From Pseudomonadota bacterium (GTDB lineage Bacteria > Pseudomonadota > Alphaproteobacteria > Sphingomonadales > Sphingomonadaceae), in the NCBI GenBank assembly GCA_029779535.1, contig JAKPAG010000104.1, positions 25,025 to 89,024 on the forward strand: a DNA stretch of 64,000 nt, given 5' to 3'. A program made the position numbers and the translations under genes. The notes beneath the pieces are model-generated. The model had not been told where the DNA came from, made no database searches, and worked only from the letters and a program-made list of their open reading frames with translations. Every line of letters starts with the position of its first letter. Within the stretch, counting starts at the first letter, position 1. This document shows, one piece after another, positions 7,750 through 15,313 of this stretch.

Positions 7750-9072
7750 TCAGGCCAGCGACACGCGCGGCGTGGCGGGGCGGTTCAGCAAGAGTTCGGT
7801 CATCGCCCAGACCAGGGCGTCGGCGCGGTCGGGCGAGCGGCCGGGGCCGTGGTATTCGCCCCCTGGCAGCAGGCCGCACAGTTCATCTTCCAGCCGGGCA
7901 AACGGCCCGGCGTGGCGGATCCGTCCGGCTTCATAGAGCGCGGCGACCGGTTCGGCGCGGGCCACCTTGCCGCGGCTGGCGTGGACCAGCCGCAGCGGCA
8001 GGTTAATGTCGGCGGCGCGCAGCACGCTGGCGACCATCGCCCCGCCCTGGTTGGCTTCGGCCACCACCCGGTCGGCTTGCCAGGTGCGGGCGGCCCTGGC
8101 GACGGCGCGGGCCCACTGTTCGGGGCTGGCGCGTTCGACGCTGCAATCGGCCAGGACCCGGCCGATGCCGTCCTCGCCAAGCGCGCAGACCACGATCCCG
8201 CAGGCATCGCCGTGGGCCGATGCCGGTGGATCGACCCCGATCACGGTCCGCACGGCCGCAGAAGCGGCGGCCGGCTCGCGGCACGCCTCCAGCAGGGCGC
8301 GGGTCCACAGCGCGCCGGGCAGGTCGGCAATCAGCTCGCCGTCCAGTTCCTGCCGACCCAGCAGCGACTGGCCGTATTCGCGGCGCACACTGCGCAGGAA
8401 GGCCGGGGGCAGGTTGGCCTTGTTATCGTATGTCGATCCGCGCGTCACGCGCACGCCTTCGCTTGCCAGCAGGCGCTGGAGCAGCGGCACCGCGCGCGGG
8501 GTGGTGGTCACCACCACGCGCGGGTCGCGGCCCAGCCGCAGGCCCAGTTGCAGGTTGTCCCAGGCCATCGCCGCGCGGCTGCCGGCCGTGTCCCACTTGG
8601 CCAGCTCGTCGCACCAGGCGTGGCTGTGCTGTGGGCCGCGCAGGCTTTCGGGTTCACCCGCGGAATAGAGCATGGCCTGCGCCCCGTTGGGCCACGTCAG
8701 CGTCCGGGTCGACGGAGCGAACCGCGGGCGCAGGGCGCGCGGGGCAATCGCCTGCAGGCCGCTGTCGCCCTGGACCATCACCGAGCGCACCTCGCCCAGC
8801 GAGGCGCCGACCAGCGCGATCCGCGCGGCGGGGTCGCTTTCGGCCACCTGCCGCACCCATTCGGCCCCGGCGCGGGTCTTGCCAAACCCGCGCCCGGCCA
8901 GGATCAGCCAGGTCTGCCAATCACCCTCCGGCGCGATCTGCCCGGCGTGCGCCCACAGTTCCCAATGGGTGCGCAGGGCATGGCGCTGGCGCTGGCTCAT
9001 CCGGGCGAGCAGATCGCGGCTGGCCTGGCGCGACAGGGTGTCAAACCTTCGCCCACGGTCAGTCGCGCGCAT
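7750..9072 (-). CDS. GTA large terminase / DNA-packaging ATPase (gp2-like)
   Basis: 440 residues from ATG 9072 (MRATDRGRRFDTL), which overlaps the small-terminase stop by 14 bp; ATG 9105 would add 11 residues and ATG 9000 would remove 24. The Walker A motif GRGFGKT is at residues 60-66, the Walker B/adenine region includes WLILAG and ARIALVGASLGEVRSVM, and the C-terminal RNase-H-like nuclease begins near VIGVDPPASAHGD with further acidic residues in VVAEANQGGAMV. It cuts and pumps host DNA fragments into heads. GTA enzymes of this type package by headful with little sequence preference. Intact and of normal length. Confidence 0.92.
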   Translation of the reverse strand: MRATDRGRRFDTLSRQASRDLLARMSQRQRHALRTHWELWAHAGQIAPEGDWQTWLILAGRGFGKTRAGAEWVRQVAESDPAARIALVGASLGEVRSVMVQGDSGLQAIAPRALRPRFAPSTRTLTWPNGAQAMLYSAGEPESLRGPQHSHAWCDELAKWDTAGSRAAMAWDNLQLGLRLGRDPRVVVTTTPRAVPLLQRLLASEGVRVTRGSTYDNKANLPPAFLRSVRREYGQSLLGRQELDGELIADLPGALWTRALLEACREPAAASAAVRTVIGVDPPASAHGDACGIVVCALGEDGIGRVLADCSVERASPEQWARAVARAARTWQADRVVAEANQGGAMVASVLRAADINLPLRLVHASRGKVARAEPVAALYEAGRIRHAGPFARLEDELCGLLPGGEYHGPGRSPDRADALVWAMTELLLNRPATPRVSLA

Positions 9073-9589
9073 CGCCGCTCTCTGGCGCGGCCAGCAGTGC
9101 CGCATTGGCGCTGGCGCGGTCGCGCATCTCGTCGATCATGGCGTTGATCGATTCGAGCACGTCCTGCTCGCTCATGTCGTCATCCTGGGCGCGCTGGTGG
9201 GCCACGGTCTGGCGGTGCAGGGTCAGCACGCGGATCGCGTTGGCCACGTCCATCTTGTGGCCGGGGGCCGGATCGCGCAGGTAGCCCAGCACTTCCATTT
9301 CCAGGTTGCGATAGCCTTCTGCCAGGGCAACCAGCCACTGGCGGTGGAAATCGGCGTCTTCCATCCGCACGCGGTAGGCGCGGCTGGCGGAAATCCCCGC
9401 CGCTTCGGCCGCGCGGGTGACGTTGGACGTTTCGATCAGCGCGGCCAGGAAATAGGTGCGCCAATGCTTGTCGAGCTTCTTGCCCGCTTCCGCTTCGCGC
9501 AGGCGCGGCGGGATCGAGATGCTGCGCTTCTTGCGCGGGGCCCGGTGGGCGCGCTGCGCCGCACCCGGCGCCTTGTGGGCCGTGCTCAT
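9059..9589 (-). CDS. Small terminase-like DNA-binding protein, first gene of the GTA cluster (gp1-like)
   Basis: 176 residues. The N-terminus is very basic (RAHRAPRKKRSI), followed by a helix-turn-helix at about residues 45-70 (LIETSNVTRAAEAAGISASR) like those of phage small terminases. The C-terminal half is helical and acidic (DDDMSEQDVLESINAM), suited to oligomerisation. The position directly upstream of the large terminase, with a 14-bp overlap, and the promoter at 9705-9677 mark it as the first gene of the operon. Rhodobacter gp1 was likewise recognised as the small terminase only by structure and position. Sequence similarity within this family is low, so the call rests on fold, order and size. 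Confidence 0.75.
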   Translation of the reverse strand: MSTAHKAPGAAQRAHRAPRKKRSISIPPRLREAEAGKKLDKHWRTYFLAALIETSNVTRAAEAAGISASRAYRVRMEDADFHRQWLVALAEGYRNLEMEVLGYLRDPAPGHKMDVANAIRVLTLHRQTVAHQRAQDDDMSEQDVLESINAMIDEMRDRASANAALLAAPESGDARD

Positions 9590-9676
9590 CCGGTTCTCCT
9601 GAATTTGGCAAAGGGGCCATGGCGAAGCAGCGAACCCGCCCCGTGGCGGCGAATCGGTCTATCGCGATGTTCCTGA

Positions 9677-9705
9677 TATGTACCTAAACAGCGTGACGTT
9701 GTCAA
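9677..9705 (-). promoter_or_regulatory. Sigma70-like promoter of the GTA cluster
   Basis: Read on the minus strand, TTGACA at 9705-9700 is followed after exactly 17 bp by TACATA at 9682-9677, a perfect -35 and a good -10. Transcription would start near 9670, about 80 nt before the first GTA gene. Directly upstream of the -35 lies an inverted repeat AACCA-N3-TGGTT (9714-9726), a possible operator or activator site. Its minus-strand half ATAACCAT differs by one base from the CtrA half-site TTAACCAT. Confidence 0.6.
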
Positions 9706-9832
9706 GCGCCTTGAACCAATATGGTTATATGCGCGGAGGCGGGCAACCACGCCGCAGGCCGCAGGTTCGGCTTGCCGCCCCGCGCGGCGCCGCTTAAGCA
9801 GGCGCGAACCATTTCACCCCCGGGGAGATTGC

Positions 9833-10477
9833 ATGCTGCGCCGCCTGTACGACTGGACCATGGCCAAGGCCGCCCATCCGCACGCCGAATGGTGGCTGGC
9901 CGCCTTCTCCTTCGTCGAGGCCAGCTTCTTCCCGATCCCGCCGCACCCCTTGCTGGGGCTGATGTGCCTGGCCGAACCGAAAAAGGCGATCCGCTTTGCC
10001 CTGATCGCCACGCTCGCCTCGGTCGTTGGCGGGCTGCTGGGCTATGCCATCGGGCACTTTCTGTATGATACGATCGGCACCCAGCTGCTGGCCGTGCTGG
10101 GGCTGACCGAAAGCTTCCCGCGCGCGGCCTGCTACCTGCGCGAATACGGTGCCGAAATCATCATGATCAAGGGCGCCACCCCGATCCCGTTCAAGCTGCT
10201 GACGATCACCGCCGGGTTCATCGGCATGTCGCTGCTGGTGTTCATCGGCGCGAGCCTCGTCAGCCGCGCGATCAGCTTCATGATCGTGGGCGTGCTGTTC
10301 CGCCTGTTCGGCGCGCCGATCAAGGCCTTCATCGACAAGTACCTGGGCCTGACCACGGCGGGCTTCGCCCTGCTGGTGGTGGCGGGCTTCCTGGCAATCG
10401 CCTTCCTGGGCGGCGGTTCCAAGCAGACCGATGCCAAGTGCGCAGCCGCTGCCGCGCAGGTCCAGGCAGCAGCCTGA
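9833..10477 (+). CDS. YqaA/DedA-type (SNARE-associated, VTT domain) membrane protein
   Basis: 214 residues with a GGGGAG ribosome-binding site. The N-terminal WWLAAFSFVEASFFPIPPHPLLG, shown here as FVEASFFPIPPHPLL, is the YqaA form of the VTT-domain motif, and KGATPIPFKLLTITAGF matches the second conserved block with its Pro and Arg/Lys pattern. Four to five membrane segments are predicted (about 20-40, 55-80, 120-140, 145-165 and 180-200). The C-terminus is Ala/Gln-rich. Members of this family are inner-membrane proteins linked to lipid scrambling or membrane homeostasis; the substrate of YqaA-type proteins is not settled. The gene is divergent from the GTA cluster and 3 bp upstream of the glutathione transferase gene. 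Confidence 0.85.
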   Translation: MLRRLYDWTMAKAAHPHAEWWLAAFSFVEASFFPIPPHPLLGLMCLAEPKKAIRFALIATLASVVGGLLGYAIGHFLYDTIGTQLLAVLGLTESFPRAACYLREYGAEIIMIKGATPIPFKLLTITAGFIGMSLLVFIGASLVSRAISFMIVGVLFRLFGAPIKAFIDKYLGLTTAGFALLVVAGFLAIAFLGGGSKQTDAKCAAAAAQVQAAA

Positions 10478-10480
10478 GCC

Positions 10481-11125
10481 ATGGAGATCACGCTCTACCA
10501 CTGCCGCGATGCGCGCTCGTTCCGGGCGCTGTGGGCGCTGGAAGAGTTGGGCCTGCCCTTTCGGCTTGAACTGATGCCGTTCCCGCCGCGCGCGCGGGTC
10601 GAAGGCTACCGCGACATCAACCCGCTGGGCACGGTTCCGGCGCTGGTGGTCGATGGCGAGCTGCTGACCGAAAGCAGCGCGATCCCGCATTACCTCGCCA
10701 CGCGGTTCGGCCCCTCGGATTTGGCCGTGGCGCCGGATGAGCCGGGCTACGGCGCCTACCTGAACTTCCTGTTCATGGGCGAGGCGACGCTGACCTTCCC
10801 GCAGACGATCCACCTGCGCTACACCCGGCTGGAGCCGCCCGAACGCCGCGTCGCCCAGGCGGCAGAGGATTATGCCCAGTGGTTCGGCTCGCGCCTGCGC
10901 AATGCCGAAGCGCTGATGCAGGGCGAACACGTCGCCGCCGGGCGCTTTACCATGGCCGACATTTCCGTGGGCTATGCGGTGATGCTGGCCCAGTCGATCG
11001 GCCTCGAAGACCAGGTCACGCCGGGGATGGCCGCCTACCTCGACCGGCTGAGCCAGCGCGCAGCCTTCCTGCGCACCAAGGCGGCCCAGGGGTCGGTCGG
11101 CACGGCAACTGACCCGCTAGGCTGA
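10481..11125 (+). CDS. Glutathione S-transferase family protein
   Basis: 214 residues. The N-terminal thioredoxin-like domain (residues 1-80) starts ITLYHCRDARSFRALWALEE, has the cis-Pro segment GTVPALVVDGE, and the glutathione-binding TESSAIPHYL. The C-terminal helical domain contains YNFLFMGEA-like text (YLNFLFMGEATLTFPQ) and AAGRFTMADISVGYAVML, the conserved N-capping box of GSTs. The catalytic residue is probably the Ser in RDARSFR, but this cannot be assigned with confidence. It follows the YqaA-type gene by 3 bp and is probably cotranscribed. The substrate is unknown. Confidence 0.9.
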   Translation: MEITLYHCRDARSFRALWALEELGLPFRLELMPFPPRARVEGYRDINPLGTVPALVVDGELLTESSAIPHYLATRFGPSDLAVAPDEPGYGAYLNFLFMGEATLTFPQTIHLRYTRLEPPERRVAQAAEDYAQWFGSRLRNAEALMQGEHVAAGRFTMADISVGYAVMLAQSIGLEDQVTPGMAAYLDRLSQRAAFLRTKAAQGSVGTATDPLG

Positions 11126-11255
11126 ATAGTAAAGCAGCGTCCCTTTACTTCGATTGCCCCAGTAACCGGCCATTCACAAAGCAAATGCTTGATGAGTCTT
11201 GGCCTGGCCGCTATCCTCCCGCAAATTTTAAGAAGTCGTCGCTGGGGTTGCATTC

Positions 11256-11480
11256 ATGACATCGACAGGCGCAAGCTTCGTGCTCGACAACATGCAGATG
11301 GCTTTGCAATGCATTCAAGCAGGCCAACCCGCATCCGCAACCTTGCTGCTGGGCCTTGTTCTGTCCGGACTGGAAGGCCGAGATTCATCGGTTTTGGCGC
11401 CAGAAGGATTGAAACTGGCGCCGATATATGACTTTCGATACAAGATTTTCGATGAAATGATCGAAGCGATGTATAAGTAA
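11256..11480 (+). CDS. Small hypothetical protein
   Basis: 74 residues starting MTSTGASFVLDNMQMAL and ending YKIFDEMIEAMYK. I recognise no family. It is predicted to be mostly helical with a hydrophobic middle (SATLLLGLVLSGLEG, about residues 27-41), perhaps one amphipathic helix and not a clear membrane span. The stretch around it (11126-11550) is visibly richer in A and T than its neighbours, which suggests a foreign or fast-evolving origin. It lies upstream of a winged-helix regulator on the same strand with a 68-bp gap. Its reality is less certain than that of its neighbours. Confidence 0.45.
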   Translation: MTSTGASFVLDNMQMALQCIQAGQPASATLLLGLVLSGLEGRDSSVLAPEGLKLAPIYDFRYKIFDEMIEAMYK

Positions 11481-11548
11481 TAATCACTAGGGGCCGCAGC
11501 AGGATATTCGCTGCGCTCATGCGATGATGCAATGTTTCGGGGGGTGCA

Positions 11549-12085
11549 GTGGGCAAAGCCAGCATAGCCGATCCGGAAACCGACCTCTTGTCCGGTATCG
11601 TGGCGGACAGGCAGGAGGTCAGCGATGACGAGCTGCGTCGGCTGTCCGAACTTTCGGACCAGATTTCCGCGAAGATCAAAGACCTGCTGATCTTGCGCAG
11701 CGGCCAGCGGAAGGCATCGCAATCTTTCGCAGCCGAAGTTGATTATCGCAGTGATCCGGCCTTTGCGGATTGGTTGAAACGAACCCAGGAAGTTCGGCGT
11801 CGGCGCACCATGATCCTGGGAACGCCCGACCTGTTCTCGGAACCCGCCTGGGACATGATTCTCGATCTGGCCTACCACCAGCTGCATGCAAAGCCGGTAT
11901 CGGTCAAAATGGCCTGCATTGCGTCCAATGTTCCGGTCAGTACGGCGCTGCGCTACCTTGGCAAGATGGAAGAGGACGGCATTGTCCAGCGGATCAAGGA
12001 CAAGTCCGATCGGCGACGTGAATTCGTGGTGCTGACTGACGATTTCATGACCAAGCTTTATCGTCTGGCGATCTCGACCCGCTAA
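11549..12085 (+). CDS. Winged helix-turn-helix (MarR-like) transcriptional regulator
   Basis: 178 residues from a GTG preceded by a G-rich ribosome-binding site. The first ~60 residues are helical (DDELRRLSELSDQISAKI). The DNA-binding part runs from about residue 90: PAWDMILDLAYHQLHAKPVS, then the recognition region ASNVPVSTALRYLGKMEEDGIV and a wing with DKSDRRREFVVLTDDF. This is the MarR/winged-helix arrangement common in sphingomonads, usually with unknown targets. No ligand site can be read. The next genes on either strand are remnants, so neighbours do not help. Confidence 0.78.
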   Translation: MGKASIADPETDLLSGIVADRQEVSDDELRRLSELSDQISAKIKDLLILRSGQRKASQSFAAEVDYRSDPAFADWLKRTQEVRRRRTMILGTPDLFSEPAWDMILDLAYHQLHAKPVSVKMACIASNVPVSTALRYLGKMEEDGIVQRIKDKSDRRREFVVLTDDFMTKLYRLAISTR

Positions 12086-12139
12086 TCACGCTGCGAAGAT
12101 TGGGATCGCCCAACCTGGCGCTGGATCTCTGGCTCAAGG

Positions 12140-12349
12140 CTAAGCATCTGCGATGTTGCGCAAGGCAACCGGGTCGATGATCTCGATCGTGCCATAGCCG
12201 CGCCGGATCGCCCCCTGGGCTTCCAGCGCCCGCAGCACCTGGTTCACGGTCATGCGCGAAGTGCCCGTCAGGTCGGCCAGGGCCTGCTGGATCAAGGCGC
12301 TGGCGCCGCTGATGTGGCTGGTTGAACGGACCATTTCGACCCCGGCCAC
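12140..12349 (-). pseudogene. Truncated Crp/Fnr-type regulator, C-terminal HTH remnant
   Basis: A 69-codon frame ending at a TAG at 12142-12140. About 50 residues match the C-terminal helix-turn-helix of Crp/Fnr regulators: LADLTGTSRMTVNQVLRALE, then GAIRRGYGTIEIIDPVALR. The whole cyclic-nucleotide-type sensor domain (about 150 residues) is missing, and there is no convincing start or ribosome-binding site. The similarity stops where the opposing hydroxylase remnant begins near 12345. I read it as the stub of a formerly complete gene. Confidence 0.7.
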
Positions 12350-12593
12350 CCATCACGCGCACCACGGCCGCCATGCCGATGATCCCGCAGTGCTGTACAA
12401 GGGAAATTACGGCAACCTGCTGTTCTTCTGGGACGTCCTGTTCGGCACGGCGCGGATAACCCGCACCTATCCGCGCAGCTACGGCGTGGAAGGGCTGCCG
12501 CCCGCCTCGTTCGGGGAGCAGCTGACCTGGCCGCTCGTCAACGCGGCGAAGGCGCAGCCGCAGCCGGAACGGGGGGTGGCGCCGGCTGACTGA
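12348..12593 (+). pseudogene. Truncated sterol desaturase / fatty acid hydroxylase, C-terminal remnant
   Basis: From about 12348 the plus strand reads THHAHHGRHADDPAVLYKGN, then YGNLLFFWDVLFGTARITR and YPRSYGVEGLP, followed by a stop at 12593. This is the C-terminal iron-ligand region (HxxHH and the following block) of the sterol desaturase/fatty acid hydroxylase superfamily. The N-terminal membrane segments and the first His clusters (about 150-200 residues) are absent. The frame stays open leftward to an ATG at 12252, but that part is antisense to the Crp remnant and has no hydroxylase character. Its last 56 bp overlap the 3' end of the SGNH hydrolase gene on the other strand. Confidence 0.75.
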
Positions 12594-13338
12594 GCGCGGC
12601 GGCCAGCGCGGCGCGGGTCACCGGTTCCATCACGGCATAGCCGGCCGCTTCGGGGTGGACCCCGTCGCGGCCGAATTCGGGGCGCAGCTCGCCGCTCGGG
12701 CCGGACAGGACGGCGTGGTAATCGGCAAAGGTCAGTTGCTGCTGGGCGGCGAAGTCCTTCAGCCAGCGGTTCAGCTCGGCAATGCGCGCGGCGGGGCGCA
12801 ATTCGGGCCGCCAGGTCATGTGGTCGGCCGGCGGGATCGAGCCCAGCACCACCTTGATGCCGTTGGCCTTGGCTAGCGTCACCATGGCGCGGACATTGTC
12901 CTGGTAGGCCTGCGGCGTGGTCGGCCCGGTGTTGCCGGCCACGTCGTTGGTGCCGATCATCAGGTGGACCACGCGCGGCTGCAGTGCCACCACATCGGCC
13001 ATGAAACGCAGCAGCAGCTGCGGGCTGGTCTGCCCGGAAATGCCGCGGTTGACGATCCCGCCGGTGAACAGCGCCGGGGCAAAGCGGCTCCACCCCTCGG
13101 TGATCGAATCACCGATGAACACGATGTCGGCGCGCTGGCCGGGCAGGGCCCGGTTGGCAGCGCGATAGCGGCACAGCCAGGCCCAGTCGCGCTGCGGATC
13201 ATAGCTGGTGGCAGCCTGCGGGGTGCAACTTTCGTCGAGCATGTTGGTCTCCGGGGCGGGAGCGGGGGCGGGGGCCTGGGCGAGCGCGGGGGCGGCGGTG
13301 AGGGCGAGCAGGGCGGCGGGGAGCACGAGGCGAGGCAT
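12538..13338 (-). CDS. SGNH/GDSL hydrolase, exported
   Basis: 266 residues with a clear signal peptide (MPRLVLPAALLALTAAPALA, cleavage after the AQA near residue 22) and a Pro/Ala linker (residues 22-32). The four SGNH blocks are present: IVFIGDSITEGW (Ser), VNRGISGQTS (Gly), MIGTNDVAG (Asn), and DGVHPEAAGY (Asp and His). It should act as a periplasmic or outer-membrane esterase/lipase or deacylase, perhaps on glycans, since GDSITEGW/NRGISGQT proteins are often acetyl-xylan or peptidoglycan-related esterases. The next gene upstream, separated by 2 bp, is a paralogue. The C-terminus is Pro/Ala-rich. Confidence 0.85.
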   Translation of the reverse strand: MPRLVLPAALLALTAAPALAQAPAPAPAPETNMLDESCTPQAATSYDPQRDWAWLCRYRAANRALPGQRADIVFIGDSITEGWSRFAPALFTGGIVNRGISGQTSPQLLLRFMADVVALQPRVVHLMIGTNDVAGNTGPTTPQAYQDNVRAMVTLAKANGIKVVLGSIPPADHMTWRPELRPAARIAELNRWLKDFAAQQQLTFADYHAVLSGPSGELRPEFGRDGVHPEAAGYAVMEPVTRAALAAALSQPAPPPVPAAAAPSPR

Positions 13339-13340
13339 GA

Positions 13341-14099
13341 TCAGTCTGGTTCCTTGCGGGTCTGGGTGAGCGCCTGTTCGACGACCGGAGCGAGGCGGCG
13401 ATACCCTTCGGCCGTGGGGTGCAGCCCGTCGACGCGCAGGCCCGGCGCGGCCAGGGCGGCGTTGAAATCGGCCAGCGCCAGGCCGCGCCGCCGGGCCAGC
13501 TCGCGCAGCTGGGCGTTAAGCTGGTCGATGCGCGGCTGCGCGGCGATGCGCGGGCGGCTGGGAAAGCGTTCGGCCGAGGGCAGGGTGGCCAGGATCACCG
13601 CGATGCCCTGCGCCTGTGCCAGGTCGACCAGCGATTCGATGTTGGCCAGGTAGTCCGCCGGGGCGATCACCCCGCGCCGGGCGATGATGTCGTTCAGTCC
13701 CGCCGCAATCAGCACCGCGTGCGGGCGCAGCGCGATCACGTCCTGGCGCATCCGGGGCAGCAGGTGGGCGCTGGCCTGGCCGTCGACCCCGCGATTGGCC
13801 CAGGCGCCGGTGAAGCGGGCGGGTTCGACCTGCTGCCAGCCCGCGACGATCGAATCGCCCAGCAGGACCAGTTCGGTCTGCGTGCCTTCGGCCAGGCGGC
13901 GGGCATTGTCGGCGCGGTGGACGCACAGCCCGCCCTCGTCGCCCGGTACCAGCCGGGGGTCAGCGGCGGCGTTGGCGGGGCAGGGCTGGTCCTGCATCTG
14001 GCGTTGCAGAGCGGGCACCCACCAGCCGCGCCAGTGGTGCGCGGCCAGCAGCGCCAGCAGGGCCGCCGCCAGCAGGGCCGCGCGCCATGGCCGCGCCAT
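13341..14099 (-). CDS. SGNH/GDSL hydrolase, membrane-anchored paralogue
   Basis: 252 residues with an N-terminal signal anchor at about residues 6-22 (AALLAAALLALLAAHHW) and no obvious cleavage site. The catalytic blocks are LVLLGDSIVAGW (Ser), NRGVDGQAS (Gly), IAAGLNDII (Asn) and VDGLHPTAEGY (Asp/His), so all four are intact. It shares layout and spacing with the adjacent downstream gene, pointing to tandem duplication followed by divergence. The stop of spt lies 6 bp upstream, so it is probably cotranscribed with the sphingolipid genes. Whether it acts on lipids or glycans is not shown. Confidence 0.83.
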   Translation of the reverse strand: MARPWRAALLAAALLALLAAHHWRGWWVPALQRQMQDQPCPANAAADPRLVPGDEGGLCVHRADNARRLAEGTQTELVLLGDSIVAGWQQVEPARFTGAWANRGVDGQASAHLLPRMRQDVIALRPHAVLIAAGLNDIIARRGVIAPADYLANIESLVDLAQAQGIAVILATLPSAERFPSRPRIAAQPRIDQLNAQLRELARRRGLALADFNAALAAPGLRVDGLHPTAEGYRRLAPVVEQALTQTRKEPD

Positions 14100-14105
14100 G
14101 TCGGG

Positions 14106-15305
14106 TCAGATGATCCCGGCCGTCTTTCCGGCCCGCTCGAACATGCCGATGATCGTCTGAACCTGTTCGGCGCTGTGTTCGGCGCAGAGCGAGCAGCGCA
14201 GCAGCGTCATCCCGGCCGGGGTCGCCGGCGGGCGAGCCAGGTTGACGTACAGCCCTTCGTGCAGCAGCGCTTCCCACATCATCGCGCCGCGCTCCAGATC
14301 GGGCATGATCACCGAGATGATCGCGCTCTGCGGCTCGTCCGTGCCAAGCTGGAAGCCCGCATCGCGCAGGCCCTTGTGCAGGGTGCGCGAATTTTCCCAC
14401 AGGTGGGCGCGCTTGTTGCCCGCGTGCATCAGCTTGCGGATCGAAGTGCAGGCCGTGGCCACCACGCTGGGCGGCAGGCTGGCGGTGAACACGTAGGGGC
14501 GGCAGACCAGCCGCATGATCTCGAACTTGGGATGATTCGACACGCAGAAGCCGCCGACCGTGCCGACCGACTTGGAAAAGGTGCCGATCACGAAGTCGAC
14601 CTGGTCGAGCACGCCCTGTTCCTCGGCCACGCCGCGCCCGTTGGGGCCGATGAAGCCCATCGAGTGCGCCTCGTCCACCAGCACCATCGCGCCGTTGTCC
14701 TTGGCGACCTTGATCATCTCCTTCAGCGGGGCAATGTCGCCCAGCATCGAATAGACGCCTTCCAGCACCACCAGCTTGCCCGCGCCTTCGGGAATGCGCT
14801 TCAAGCGCTTTTCCATCGCCTCGATGTCGTTGTGCCTGAACGGCACGACCTCGGCATCGCCCATCTTGCAGCCATCCCAGATCGAGGCGTGGCTATCGAT
14901 ATCGAGCACGATATAATCGCCCTTGCCGGCGATGGTGGAGATGATCCCCAGGTTGGCCTGGTAGCCGGTGGAGAACACCATGGCATGGTCCATGGCGTAG
15001 AATTCCTTGAGCGCCTCTTCCACCGCGCGGTGACCGGCATAGGTGCCGTTGAGCACGCGGCTGCCGGTGGTGCCGGCGCCGAAATCGTCCAGCGCCTGCT
15101 TGCCGGCGGCAATCACGTCGGGATCGAAGGTCATCCCCATGTAATTGTAGGTGCCCAGCAGGATCGTCTCGCGTCCGTTGCACAGGGCGACGGTGGGCGA
15201 GATGACTTTTTCCATCACCAGGTTGAACGGATCGGTCACCCCGGTGGCCAGCAGCGCGCGGCGCTGTTCGATCAGCGGGTCGAACTTGGAAAACAGGTCG
15301 GTCAT
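14106..15305 (-). CDS. spt: Serine palmitoyltransferase (alpha-oxoamine synthase)
   Basis: 399 residues. This PLP enzyme condenses L-serine with a fatty acyl thioester to give 3-ketosphinganine, the committed step of sphingolipid synthesis, in the cytosol as a soluble dimer. The Schiff-base lysine is K245 in GTFSKS, D211 and H214 in LVDEAHSMG bind the cofactor, and the glycine-rich start of the domain (NYMGMT, GAGTTGSRVLNGT) is intact. Length agrees with the Sphingomonas enzyme (~420). The upstream neighbour, 8 bp away, is an acyl carrier protein gene. The spt-acp pairing is what distinguishes sphingolipid loci from 2-amino-3-ketobutyrate ligase or ALA synthase, the main alternatives. Confidence 0.92.
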   Translation of the reverse strand: MTDLFSKFDPLIEQRRALLATGVTDPFNLVMEKVISPTVALCNGRETILLGTYNYMGMTFDPDVIAAGKQALDDFGAGTTGSRVLNGTYAGHRAVEEALKEFYAMDHAMVFSTGYQANLGIISTIAGKGDYIVLDIDSHASIWDGCKMGDAEVVPFRHNDIEAMEKRLKRIPEGAGKLVVLEGVYSMLGDIAPLKEMIKVAKDNGAMVLVDEAHSMGFIGPNGRGVAEEQGVLDQVDFVIGTFSKSVGTVGGFCVSNHPKFEIMRLVCRPYVFTASLPPSVVATACTSIRKLMHAGNKRAHLWENSRTLHKGLRDAGFQLGTDEPQSAIISVIMPDLERGAMMWEALLHEGLYVNLARPPATPAGMTLLRCSLCAEHSAEQVQTIIGMFERAGKTAGII

Positions 15306-15313
15306 GACGTGAT

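Noticed and set aside
12252..12347. N-terminal part of the plus-strand frame that ends in the hydroxylase remnant
   Set aside because: It is antisense to the Crp remnant and shows no hydroxylase or membrane character; the real similarity starts at about 12348.
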